29,458 nt of DNA, taken from assembly GCA_937895955.1 (NCBI GenBank), contig CALAZI010000115.1, forward strand, positions 1 to 29,458. Direction: 5' to 3'. Numbering within the stretch: position 1 is the first letter of the stretch; each line of letters begins with the position of its first letter. Of this stretch, positions 7,535-14,436 are shown one piece after another. The translations under genes and the position numbers were made by a program. Under the pieces are notes generated by a model. It did not search any database, was not told the DNA's origin, and saw only the letters and a list, made by a program, of their open reading frames with translations. This DNA comes from an uncultured Alphaproteobacteria bacterium. Its GTDB lineage: Bacteria > Pseudomonadota > Alphaproteobacteria > Caulobacterales > Parvularculaceae.

Positions 7535-8020
7535 ATGAAAACCTATTCCGCCAAGGCCGCGGATGTCGACAAGAAATGGGTCTTGATCGACGCTGAAGGC
7601 CTCATTGTCGGCCGTCTCGCGACCGTCATCGCGATGCGCCTCAGAGGCAAGCACAAGCCGATGTACACCCCGCATGTCGATTGCGGCGACACTGTCATTG
7701 TCGTCAACGCCGATAAGGTCGTCCTGACCGGCGACAAGCGCGCCCAGCACAAGTTCCACTGGCACACCGGCTATCCGGGCGGGATCAAGGAGCGCACGGC
7801 GAAAGAGCTGCTTGAGGGGCGCTTTCCGGGGCGCGTTCTTGAAAACGCCGTCCGCCGCATGATGCCGAAGGATTCTCCGCTGGCGCGCGGCCAGATGTCG
7901 AACCTCAAAATCTACGCCGGCGCGGAGCATCCGCACGAAGCGCAGACCCCCCAAAAACTCGACGTCGCCGCCCTGAATGCGAAGAACGCGAAACTCGTCA
8001 AAAAAGCGAAGAGCGCCTAA
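7535..8020 (+). CDS. rplM: 50S ribosomal protein L13
   Basis: The 161-residue protein starts at the ATG at 7535 (MKTYSAKAADVDKKWVLIDA), preceded by AGGGA. The reading frame is open further upstream but contains no L13 sequence there. It carries L13 family segments: GRLATVIAMRLRGKHKP, DKVVLTGDKRAQHKFHWHTG and the block RMMPKDSPLARGQMSNLKIY. It is an early-assembly protein of the large subunit. It is followed after 3 nt by rpsI, the universal L13-S9 pair. A short Lys-rich tail follows the conserved core. Confidence 0.98.
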   Translation: MKTYSAKAADVDKKWVLIDAEGLIVGRLATVIAMRLRGKHKPMYTPHVDCGDTVIVVNADKVVLTGDKRAQHKFHWHTGYPGGIKERTAKELLEGRFPGRVLENAVRRMMPKDSPLARGQMSNLKIYAGAEHPHEAQTPQKLDVAALNAKNAKLVKKAKSA

Positions 8021-8023
8021 CCC

Positions 8024-8509
8024 ATGAGCACCACCTCTCTTGAAGACCTGAAAACCGTCGCCGCACAGGCAGGCATCGTCGCTCAGCCGGAAGAAATCGT
8101 CCGCGAGCCGAAGATCGACAAGCACGGCCGCTCCTACGCCACCGGCAAGCGCAAGACCGCCGTCGCGCGCGTCTGGATCAAACCGGGCGCCGGACGAATT
8201 ACGGTGAACGGCAAAGAGCACGCCGACTATTTCGGTCGCCCGGTGCTGCAGATGATCATCAAGCAGCCGCTCGTCGCCGCCGACCGCAAGGATCAGTTCG
8301 ACATCGTTTGCACCGTGTCTGGTTCGGGACCCTCGGGTCAGGCCGGCGCCGTTCGCCACGGCATCGCCCGCGCGCTCACCTATTACGAGCCGGGCCTTCG
8401 CGCCGTTCTCAAAAAGGGCGGCTTCCTGACGCGCGACAGCCGCGCCGTCGAACGCAAGAAATACGGCCGCAAGAAAGCCCGCCGGTCGTTCCAGTTCTCC
8501 AAGCGCTAG
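8024..8509 (+). CDS. rpsI: 30S ribosomal protein S9
   Basis: The 161-residue protein has an N-terminal extension of about 40 residues common in alphaproteobacteria. The S9 core follows with YATGKRKTAVARVWIKPGAG, GGFLTRDSRAVERKKYGRKK and the terminal ARRSFQFSKR, whose C-terminal Arg reaches the ribosomal P site in known structures. It is the second gene of the rplM-rpsI operon and is closed by a strong terminator 19 bp later. Confidence 0.98.
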   Translation: MSTTSLEDLKTVAAQAGIVAQPEEIVREPKIDKHGRSYATGKRKTAVARVWIKPGAGRITVNGKEHADYFGRPVLQMIIKQPLVAADRKDQFDIVCTVSGSGPSGQAGAVRHGIARALTYYEPGLRAVLKKGGFLTRDSRAVERKKYGRKKARRSFQFSKR

Positions 8510-8528
8510 GCCTCAGATCATCGATCAG

Positions 8529-8557
8529 AAAACGCCCCCTTTCGGGGGCGTTTTTTT
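8529..8557 (+). terminator. intrinsic terminator of rplM-rpsI
   Basis: AAAACGCCCCC (8529-8539) and GGGGGCGTTTT (8544-8554) form a perfect 11-bp stem with a TTTC loop, followed by a T run. It lies 20 bp after the rpsI stop. The symmetric A and T runs mean it could also end leftward transcription, but no leftward gene ends here. Confidence 0.93.
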
Positions 8558-8591
8558 CGCGTTGTAATGACGTTTCTGAATTGGCGCGTTG

Positions 8592-9515
8592 CTAGCGCGT
8601 CGTCAGCGTTTTTGACTTGAAATTATTCAGCTCATCGACTTCGTCGATGGCGCATTCGACGCGCGAATTGTCATAAGGCGGAAAGCAGCCGTCGACCATG
8701 AAGTCGACGGTCCGCTTGACCGGCGCCGGACCGCCGCCGGGGCCGACCCAGTTCACCGGATAGCGGCCCGCACCCTCGATGGCGAAAGCGAAATAGCCGT
8801 CAATGACGGCTTTCGCCCCCGGCGAAAGCGGCGTCTCGCGCGTCACGTAACCGCATGAAACGGGACTGCCGGCGTCGAGCTGCCCTTGCGTTATGGGGCA
8901 ATCGACGAAGAGAAGCGGCGTTCGCGGATTGCGCGCGAAAGCCATGATGCGAAACGGCGCATCAACGGGGAGCGAGCCGGCGTTCTTCAGCGTCACCCGG
9001 ACTTTCAGGCTGGCGTCGACGGGACCGATTACGTTGACATCCTCAATGATGAGGTCTGCTGCGCGCAACGCGCCGGGGATGATTTCAAACGGCGCGCATT
9101 CGCGATTGTTCGCTTCATCCGTCTCGGCGATTTCATTATCGGGATCGACATTGGCGCAGATGGAATAGAGACCGGCCGACAGGTTGAGCGGCGTGCGAAG
9201 ACTGGCGCTGTCGGCGGCGCTGGCGCCGGGCGCAAGCGTCTCGCCCTCCCGTTGGCGCCACGCGATCAGCGATGTGAGTGGAAGGCCGGCAAGGGAATTA
9301 ACGTAAAGATCAACCGTCATCGCAGCAGGCGATGTCGTCGCGTACAATCCCGCATTGTCGATCGCGGAATTGACCGTAATCGGGGAGCCGGCTGTCGTCT
9401 GGGCGGGGCTGACCTCAAGGGCGCCGACGACGAGGTCGGGTCCGCCCGGCGTTGTCGCGCAGGCGGCGAGCGCGAGCAGCCCGCAACAGCCGATTGAAAA
9501 ACGCCAAATCCCCAT
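8592..9515 (-). CDS. CARDB-domain lipoprotein
   Basis: The 307-residue lipoprotein uses the ATG at 9513-9515, with a G-rich site before it. A GTG 15 bp upstream has a poorer ribosome site. The lipobox is LAAC, with Cys19. Two tandem Ig-like CARDB-type repeats follow. The first runs from about PDLVVGALEVSP to SAGLYSICANVDPDNEIAETDEANNR, and the second starts at ADLIIEDVNVIGPVDASLKV and ends with the matching VECAIDEVDELNNF. The repeated D/E-E-x-NN ending is the usual CARDB strand-end motif. Such domains are adhesive or scaffold modules. The function is unknown. It is convergent with rpsI and follows a 9534-9551 hairpin in its leader. Confidence 0.8.
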   Translation of the reverse strand: MGIWRFSIGCCGLLALAACATTPGGPDLVVGALEVSPAQTTAGSPITVNSAIDNAGLYATTSPAAMTVDLYVNSLAGLPLTSLIAWRQREGETLAPGASAADSASLRTPLNLSAGLYSICANVDPDNEIAETDEANNRECAPFEIIPGALRAADLIIEDVNVIGPVDASLKVRVTLKNAGSLPVDAPFRIMAFARNPRTPLLFVDCPITQGQLDAGSPVSCGYVTRETPLSPGAKAVIDGYFAFAIEGAGRYPVNWVGPGGGPAPVKRTVDFMVDGCFPPYDNSRVECAIDEVDELNNFKSKTLTTR

Positions 9516-9533
9516 AACGACCCCCGACACGAC

Positions 9534-9551
9534 CGCAGACCGGAGTCTGCG
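9534..9551. other. perfect 7-bp hairpin before the CARDB lipoprotein
   Basis: CGCAGAC (9534-9540) and GTCTGCG (9545-9551) flank a CGGA loop, 19 bp upstream of the lipoprotein ATG. The loop and right arm contain a GAGTC (GANTC) site at 9543-9547. It may be a leader hairpin or a protein-binding site. Confidence 0.4.
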
Positions 9552-9608
9552 CTTTGAGGCGGTTAGCGGTCAAGCGCGGGGGTATAATGCGTCGCGAAAG
9601 GCCGGCGT

Positions 9609-9803
9609 TCAGGGCTGCGTTTCGGTCTCTTCCGGCGCCGATTTCGTCTTTTTGGGCGCGCGAATGAAAGTGCCGAGAAATGCGTCTTCATCCGTTTCGC
9701 GCAGACGACGGAACAGACTGTCGGCGCGCGCGCGCCGCGTCATCGCCGTCCCGCCCAGCTTCTTGAACAGATCTTCCACCGACACTTGAGTCGCGCGGCT
9801 CAT
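9609..9803 (-). CDS. small basic protein of unknown function (64 aa)
   Basis: I do not recognise this family. The 64-residue frame starts at the ATG at 9801-9803 (MSRATQVSVEDLFKKLGG); a GTG 30 bp upstream is a less likely start. The centre is Arg-rich and helical (TAMTRRARADSLFRRLRETDEDAFLGTF), and the tail is charged and Pro/Glu-rich, probably disordered. There is no signal peptide or membrane segment. It lies between two leftward lipoprotein genes. Its upstream DNA has a CtrA-type box (9859-9874) and three GANTC sites, which suggests cell-cycle control. Whether it is really expressed is uncertain, but the codon pattern and placement look gene-like. Confidence 0.6.
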   Translation of the reverse strand: MSRATQVSVEDLFKKLGGTAMTRRARADSLFRRLRETDEDAFLGTFIRAPKKTKSAPEETETQP

Positions 9804-9838
9804 CGCCCGAGGCCCCCGCCTTTGATTTAGCACCGGTC

Positions 9839-9851
9839 GAATCGTGGAGTC
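9839..9851. promoter_or_regulatory. paired GANTC (CcrM methylation) sites
   Basis: GAATC (9839-9843) and GAGTC (9847-9851) lie 36-48 bp upstream of the 64-residue gene, and a third GAGTC is at 9788-9792 just inside it. GANTC is the CcrM methylation site in alphaproteobacteria, and GcrA acts at methylated promoter copies. Confidence 0.45.
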
Positions 9852-9858
9852 TCGGCGG

Positions 9859-9874
9859 TTAACAAACCGTTAAC
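9859..9874. promoter_or_regulatory. candidate CtrA binding box
   Basis: The sequence is TTAACAAACCGTTAAC, that is TTAA-N7-TTAAC, the full CtrA consensus spacing, and it reads as a site on both strands. It overlaps the stop codon of the hydrolase gene (9870) and lies about 56 bp upstream of the leftward 64-residue gene. I found no other full-length match in this window. Confidence 0.5.
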
Positions 9875-11000
9875 GAAGCGCGCTTGCTCCCGCTGACGCT
9901 GCAAAAGTTTCTTCGAAATAGCGCGCCGCGAGTTCCGCCGCATCATTGTGCCCGGTAAAGCGGCTATAGCCCGGCGCGTCCTTGCAGACGGCGACAAAAC
10001 GCTTTCCGCGCTTTGAGCATTCATTGAGGAACGAGTAGTGGCGCGCGCCCTCAATTTTCTCATAACGGCCGCGCCGGATCTTGCCGGCGATGCGTTTGGC
10101 GTTCGTCTCAGGCGGCGCGACGGTGTCCTGCGTCCCCCCGATAACAAGAATTGGCGTTGCGACGGTGAGCAGACTGTCGTCGGTCAATGCTTGTCCAAGG
10201 GCGGGAGCGATCAGAACGAAAGCGGAGATGCGCGGGTCGGCGAAAGACGCCTTGTGCCCGGCGATCGCCGCGCGAAGCGGCGCGCTTTTTTCCAGCATCG
10301 CATCAAATTGTTTGTTCGCTTCGCGGAATTCCGCCTGCGGATCGCAGGTCGCATCCCGATCCGGCCCGTTGCAAAACCGCTCGAATTGGTCGAGCGACGT
10401 GCGCGCGCCGGCGAGCGCCGCCATGGTGTAGCCGCCGAGAGAAAATCCCGCGGCGCCGATCCGCGTCTGATCGATTTTCGGCCCAAATACGGGGTCATTC
10501 AGCATCGCGTCGATTACGGCGCTGACGTCGCGCGCACGCTCCCACGGCATGCGGAAGCCGCGCGGATCATAGGCGTCTTCGGCCGCCGTATTTCCGTGAT
10601 GGTCGATCGCGGCGACGATATATCCCTTCGCGGCGAGACGACGGCCGAGCCACATCATCTGGAACGCCGACCCGCCTGTCCCGTGCGAAAGGATGATCAG
10701 CGGCGCTTTTCCGTCGACCGCCAAATCGGCGTCCTGCGTCGCCCAGCCGCCGACGAAAATCGGATCTTCGAGAGGATGGACGATCTCCGCCATCGTTTTC
10801 GCCGCGGCCGAGGTCGGATGCCAGATCGTCGTCGCCAGCGGCCGCGCGCTTTTGCGATCCCAGGACAGGCGGTCCGGGTCTTCGTAATTTCGACGGGTCA
10901 TGCCGACGACGGACCCGTCCGCGGGTGGCGGGGTCAGCGTCTTCTCGCCGCAGGAAACGAGAAACAGCGTCGCGGCGAGCGCGGTGAAAATTCTCAGCAT
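9870..11000 (-). CDS. alpha/beta-hydrolase lipoprotein (PAF-acetylhydrolase/dienelactone hydrolase-like)
   Basis: The 376-residue lipoprotein starts at the ATG at 10998-11000 with AGGAAAG upstream. The signal peptide ends in LVSC (Cys17). The alpha/beta-hydrolase fold shows the oxyanion segment LIILSHGTGG, the nucleophile elbow GFSLGG (Ser187), the acid in GGTQDTVAPP (Asp292) and the base in GARHYSF (His321). The pattern is closest to the platelet-activating-factor acetylhydrolase / dienelactone hydrolase group, so the substrate is probably an ester, not specified further. A Cys-containing lid region (about 205-245) contains CNGPDRDATCD. The protein should sit in the outer membrane or periplasm. 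It follows the dehydrogenase gene on the same strand. Confidence 0.85.
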   Translation of the reverse strand: MLRIFTALAATLFLVSCGEKTLTPPPADGSVVGMTRRNYEDPDRLSWDRKSARPLATTIWHPTSAAAKTMAEIVHPLEDPIFVGGWATQDADLAVDGKAPLIILSHGTGGSAFQMMWLGRRLAAKGYIVAAIDHHGNTAAEDAYDPRGFRMPWERARDVSAVIDAMLNDPVFGPKIDQTRIGAAGFSLGGYTMAALAGARTSLDQFERFCNGPDRDATCDPQAEFREANKQFDAMLEKSAPLRAAIAGHKASFADPRISAFVLIAPALGQALTDDSLLTVATPILVIGGTQDTVAPPETNAKRIAGKIRRGRYEKIEGARHYSFLNECSKRGKRFVAVCKDAPGYSRFTGHNDAAELAARYFEETFAASAGASALR

Positions 11001-11015
11001 CGGTCTTTCCTCAAA

Positions 11016-11035
11016 CCCGCCGGAATATTGGCGGG
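11016..11035 (-). terminator. possible weak terminator after the dehydrogenase gene
   Basis: CCCGCC and GGCGGG pair around the loop AATATTCC on the minus strand, followed by TTTG. It lies in the 52-bp gap after the dehydrogenase stop. The T tract is short, so it may only attenuate transcription into the hydrolase gene. Confidence 0.4.
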
Positions 11036-11052
11036 CGGGTCTGAAGAGAGGG

Positions 11053-12498
11053 TTACTTTCCGAGCCCGCCGACAAGGGCGTATTTGGTGTGAATGTAGTC
11101 TTCGACGCCGTATTTCGAGCCCTCGCGGCCCATGCCGGAATCCTTCACGCCGCCAAACGGCGCGACTTCCGTCGACAGGATGCCCTCATTGATCGCCACC
11201 ATGCCGTATTCGAGCTTTTCCATGACGCGGAAGGCGCGGCCGAGATCCCGCGTGAAGAAATAGGAGGCGAGGCCGTATTCGGTGTCGTTCGCCATGGCGA
11301 TCGCCTCTTCTTCCGTCTTGAACTTGAAGAGCGGCGCGACCGGTCCGAAGGTTTCATCCTTGGCGATCAACATCGCCGGCGTCACGTCGCGCAGCACCGT
11401 CGGCTCGAAGAAGGTGAGGCCTTTTGCATGGCGCTTGCCGCCGGCGATTACCTTAGCGCCCTTTGAGGTCGCATCTTCAATGTGCTGCTCGACTTTCGTC
11501 ACGGCCGCGCCGTCAATGAGCGGCCCCTGTTCCACGCCGTCTTCAAGGCCGTCGCCGACTTTGAGTTTTCTCGCCGCTTCGGCGAAACGCTCAGCGAAGC
11601 GGTCGTAGATGCCGGCCTGAACCAGAATGCGGTTGGCGCAAACGCAGGTCTGTCCGGAATTTCTGTATTTCGACGCCATCGCGCCTTCGACTGCGCGATC
11701 AAGGTCGGCGTCGTCAAAGATGATGACCGGCGCATTGCCGCCAAGCTCCATCGATACGCGCTTCATATGCGTCATCGCCTTGGCGGCAAGCCCTTTGCCG
11801 ATTTCCGTCGAGCCGGTGAAGGTGATCTTGCGGACTTTCGGATTCTCGCACATCTCATCAGCGATCTGCGCCGCCGAACCTGTGATGATGTTGATGACGC
11901 CTTTCGGAATGCCGACATCATCCGCAATGACGCCGTAGGCGGTCGCTGAAAACGGCGTCTGGCTTGCGGGTTTCGCCACGATCGTGCAGCCGGCGCCGAG
12001 CGCGGCCGCCGCCTTGCGCGCGATCATCGCTGTCGGGAAGTTCCACGGCGTGATCGAACCGACGACGCCGACCGGTTCCTTCGTCACGATGATGCGCTTG
12101 TCCGCCCAGGGGGAAGGGATGACGTCGCCGTAGATGCGGCGCGCTTCCTCGCCAAACCAGCGGAAGAAGTTGGCGGCGTAGGCGACTTCGCCCATCGCCT
12201 CTTTCAGCGACTTGCCCATTTCGATCGTGAGGATGCGGCCGAGCTCTTTCTGGTTGTCCATCAGCGCCTGATAGAATTTGCGGCAGAGCTCGCCCCGTTC
12301 GACCGCCGGCTTTTCGCGCCAAAGCAAAAATGCAGCGTGCGCGGCCTCAATAGCGGCGGCGGTTTCCTTGCGGCCGAATTTCGGAACCGAGCCGATGATT
12401 TCTCCGGTCGCGGGATTATCGACCTTGATGCGATCCGGGCCGCCGACCCACGCGCCGTTAATATAGCAATCCTCGCGGAAAAAGCGGCTGTCGACCAT
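11053..12498 (-). CDS. gabD: succinate-semialdehyde dehydrogenase (GabD-type)
   Basis: The 481-residue protein starts at ATG 12496-12498 with GAGGAG upstream, and this matches the usual family length (about 480). It is an NAD(P)-dependent aldehyde dehydrogenase with the cofactor segment GSITPWNFPTAMIARK and KPASQTPFSA, the general base in SMELGGNAP (Glu251) and the nucleophile in NSGQTCVCANR (Cys285). The close match to GabD, including TLEMGK-like TIEMGKSLKEAMGEV and the C-terminal GMGREGSKYGVEDY, points to oxidation of succinate semialdehyde to succinate, at the end of 4-aminobutyrate degradation. No transaminase gene is nearby, so the pathway link is inferred. Related aldehydes (glutarate semialdehyde) remain possible substrates. 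Confidence 0.9.
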   Translation of the reverse strand: MVDSRFFREDCYINGAWVGGPDRIKVDNPATGEIIGSVPKFGRKETAAAIEAAHAAFLLWREKPAVERGELCRKFYQALMDNQKELGRILTIEMGKSLKEAMGEVAYAANFFRWFGEEARRIYGDVIPSPWADKRIIVTKEPVGVVGSITPWNFPTAMIARKAAAALGAGCTIVAKPASQTPFSATAYGVIADDVGIPKGVINIITGSAAQIADEMCENPKVRKITFTGSTEIGKGLAAKAMTHMKRVSMELGGNAPVIIFDDADLDRAVEGAMASKYRNSGQTCVCANRILVQAGIYDRFAERFAEAARKLKVGDGLEDGVEQGPLIDGAAVTKVEQHIEDATSKGAKVIAGGKRHAKGLTFFEPTVLRDVTPAMLIAKDETFGPVAPLFKFKTEEEAIAMANDTEYGLASYFFTRDLGRAFRVMEKLEYGMVAINEGILSTEVAPFGGVKDSGMGREGSKYGVEDYIHTKYALVGGLGK

Positions 12499-12570
12499 GG
12501 CGAACTCCTCATCAGCGTTTCGGCGTCTCGATAGCCGCAAATAGCGGGCTGGGCTAGCTGCTGGCCGGGC

Positions 12571-12599
12571 TTGAGACGTTGCGCCGCGCGCGGGACAAT
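12571..12599 (+). promoter_or_regulatory. candidate promoter for the enoyl-CoA isomerase gene
   Basis: TTGAGA (12571-12576), a 17-nt spacer and GACAAT (12594-12599) form a sigma70-like promoter. It would start transcription about 15-20 nt before the coding start, giving a very short leader. Confidence 0.4.
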
Positions 12600-12622
12600 G
12601 CGGGGTCAATTTCGAGGCTATG

Positions 12623-13393
12623 ATGACCGTCAATTATGAAATGAAAGGCGACGCCGTCGCCCTGATCACGCTGAACCGCCCGCAATCCCTGAACGCCTTC
12701 AACAAGGAGATGCGTTTCGCGCTGGCGGACGCCTTGAGCCGCGCCAATGTCGATCCCGCCGTAAGGGCGATCGTCATAACGGGCGAAGGTCGAGGTTTTT
12801 CAGCGGGCGCCGATGTCACCGACGTGACCGGCGGCCGAACGGTCGAAGACCAGCTCAACGCCGAGTACGGCGCGTTTCTTTCCATCATCCAGGGATGCGA
12901 CGCGCCGGTGATCGCAGCGATCAACGGTCCCGCGGCCGGCATCGGCATGACGTTGGCGCTCACCTGCGATCTTCGCGTCATGGCGGAACGGGCGTATCTG
13001 ATGAGCGCCTTCGCCAATATCGGGCTCATTCCGGATGGCGGACTTTCCTGGCTGCTGACGCAGGAGATCGGTTACGCGCGCGCATACCAGCTTGCGATCG
13101 AGGCGGAAAAGATTCCGGCGGCGCGCTGTCTCGACCTCGGCCTCGTCAATCGCGTCGCACCCGATGACGCCGTCGTCGAAAACGCCGTCGAATGGGCGCA
13201 GACGATCGCAACGCGCGCGCCGGTCGCCATGAACCTGACCAAACGCGCCTTCCGCGCCGCCGCCCAGCAAGGCTTGCGCAATGCGATGGCGTTAGAGGCG
13301 ATGCTGCAGAAAACGGCGCTGGCGACAGAAGATTGCCGCGAAGGCGTTGCGGCGTTGATGGAAAAGCGAAAGCCGTCGTTCAAAGGCCGCTGA
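12623..13393 (+). CDS. enoyl-CoA hydratase/isomerase family protein, PaaG-like isomerase type
   Basis: The 256-residue crotonase-fold protein uses the second of two adjacent ATGs (12620 and 12623), because GAGG at 12614-12617 is too close to the first. The oxyanion-hole segments are GRGFSAGADV and INGPAAGIGMTLALTCD. Both glutamates of true hydratases are absent: the CEL position is MTL, and the PEI position is FAN. The catalytic Asp typical of PaaG-like isomerases is present instead in IGLIPDGG (Asp138). It is therefore more likely a double-bond isomerase than a hydratase. No other phenylacetate or beta-oxidation genes are adjacent. Its 3' end overlaps gspO by 14 bp. Confidence 0.85.
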   Translation: MTVNYEMKGDAVALITLNRPQSLNAFNKEMRFALADALSRANVDPAVRAIVITGEGRGFSAGADVTDVTGGRTVEDQLNAEYGAFLSIIQGCDAPVIAAINGPAAGIGMTLALTCDLRVMAERAYLMSAFANIGLIPDGGLSWLLTQEIGYARAYQLAIEAEKIPAARCLDLGLVNRVAPDDAVVENAVEWAQTIATRAPVAMNLTKRAFRAAAQQGLRNAMALEAMLQKTALATEDCREGVAALMEKRKPSFKGR

Positions 13394-14183
13394 GCAGCGT
13401 CGGCGCCGCAAGAAGAGCGATGAAACCGGCGGCGCAAAGTCCCGGGCCGAACGGGACCGGTTGATCCATCGGCGTTCGCCCGCCGGCGAGTTTCGACGCG
13501 CCGATTGCGAGCAATGTTGCGACCGCGCCGACCAGAACGACGCCCGGCAGAAGCATCCATCCGCCCCATGCGCCGATCGCCGCGAGCAATTTTGCATCGC
13601 CAAGACCCAGACCTTCTTTTCCGCGCAACGCCTCAAAGCTGCGCGCGATCGCCCAAAAAGCGCCGAAGCCAGCTGCAACGCCGATGATCGCGTCTGAAAG
13701 CGGCGTAAACAGATCGACGCCGTTAACGACGAGGCCGAGCCCGATCAGCGGGAGCGTAATCGCATCCGGCAGATATCCGGTTTCAAGATCAATGAAGGCG
13801 AGGGCTATCAGCGCCCAGCCGAAAGCGGCGGCGGCGAGGGTCGCGAAGGATAGGCCGAAAGCGGCGACGGCGCTGACGGCGGCGACGGCGCCGAGCGCCT
13901 CGACGAGGGGATAGCGCGGCGAGATCGCGGCGCCGCAGGCGGCGCAGCGCCCTTTTTGCAGGACGTAGCTGACGAGCGGTATCAGGCGCGATGCGGGGAT
14001 GGTCGCCCGGCAAGCCGGGCAATAGGACCGGGGCGCCGCAAGCGAGCCGCGCTCCTCGCCGTCGACGAGGCCCCAAAGACGCGGCCCCCGGAATATCACG
14101 ACATTCAGGAAGCTGCCGACCAAAAGGCCGACAGCCCCCGCGGACAGGATGACGCCCGGATCGGCTGGATAGGCAGGGCTCAT
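13380..14183 (-). CDS. gspO: type II secretion prepilin peptidase GspO (PilD family)
   Basis: The 267-residue membrane aspartic protease (A24 family) has about eight helices. The N-terminal GSFLNVVIFRGPR is typical, followed by two CxxC zinc-binding pairs in SYCPAC and RCAACG. The catalytic aspartates are in FIDLETGYLPD and GLGLGDAKLL. It cleaves the leader peptides of GspG-K after Gly and N-methylates the new N-terminus at the inner membrane. It is divergent from gspC with 253 bp between, so it is regulated apart from, but probably together with, the gsp operon. It ends convergently with the enoyl-CoA isomerase gene (14-bp overlap). Confidence 0.95.
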   Translation of the reverse strand: MSPAYPADPGVILSAGAVGLLVGSFLNVVIFRGPRLWGLVDGEERGSLAAPRSYCPACRATIPASRLIPLVSYVLQKGRCAACGAAISPRYPLVEALGAVAAVSAVAAFGLSFATLAAAAFGWALIALAFIDLETGYLPDAITLPLIGLGLVVNGVDLFTPLSDAIIGVAAGFGAFWAIARSFEALRGKEGLGLGDAKLLAAIGAWGGWMLLPGVVLVGAVATLLAIGASKLAGGRTPMDQPVPFGPGLCAAGFIALLAAPTLLSGL

Positions 14184-14288
14184 TTCGGCTGTGTTCCGGA
14201 TTATTCAGCAAAACTAATGATGTAGCTTCGGCTCCGCCGCTTCGCTAGAGTGTCGGCGGGATTTTGACCGCGCGGCGATCCTTCGGAA

Positions 14289-14301
14289 ATTGTCACACAA
14301 T
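14289..14301. promoter_or_regulatory. palindrome 1 in the gspO/gspC control region
   Basis: ATTGT-CAC-ACAAT is a perfect 5-bp inverted repeat with a 3-nt centre, located in the 253-bp divergent gap between gspO and gspC. It is a candidate operator. The regulator is unknown. Confidence 0.4.
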
Positions 14302-14326
14302 CGTCGGATTACCTGCGCTATCTAGC

Positions 14327-14341
14327 CCGTCAAATTGACGG
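14327..14341. promoter_or_regulatory. palindrome 2 in the gspO/gspC control region
   Basis: CCGTCAA-A-TTGACGG is a perfect 7-bp inverted repeat with a 1-nt centre, 25 bp after palindrome 1 and just downstream of a TATCTA (14319-14324) that could be a -10. Its position fits an operator controlling gspC transcription. Confidence 0.5.
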
Positions 14342-14436
14342 TGAGCCGCCGCGCGGCCTGACGTCATGTGCGGCGGGGGTGAAAGTGCCGGCAAGGCGTT
14401 GGGTGCTCCTTCCGGTTGTGGTGAGCGGATAGGGTT

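Noticed and set aside
7370..8359. Leftward open frame (329 codons) over rplM-rpsI
   Set aside because: It is antisense to two unmistakable ribosomal protein genes and shows no protein-family features.
9583..9588. Perfect TATAAT on the plus strand between two leftward genes
   Set aside because: No -35 box lies at 16-18 nt upstream and no rightward gene follows. It would only give antisense RNA, with no support.
10038..11192. Long rightward open frame (384 codons) over the hydrolase gene
   Set aside because: It is antisense to the hydrolase and dehydrogenase genes, Arg-rich with no recognisable motifs. This is a typical mirror frame in GC-rich DNA.
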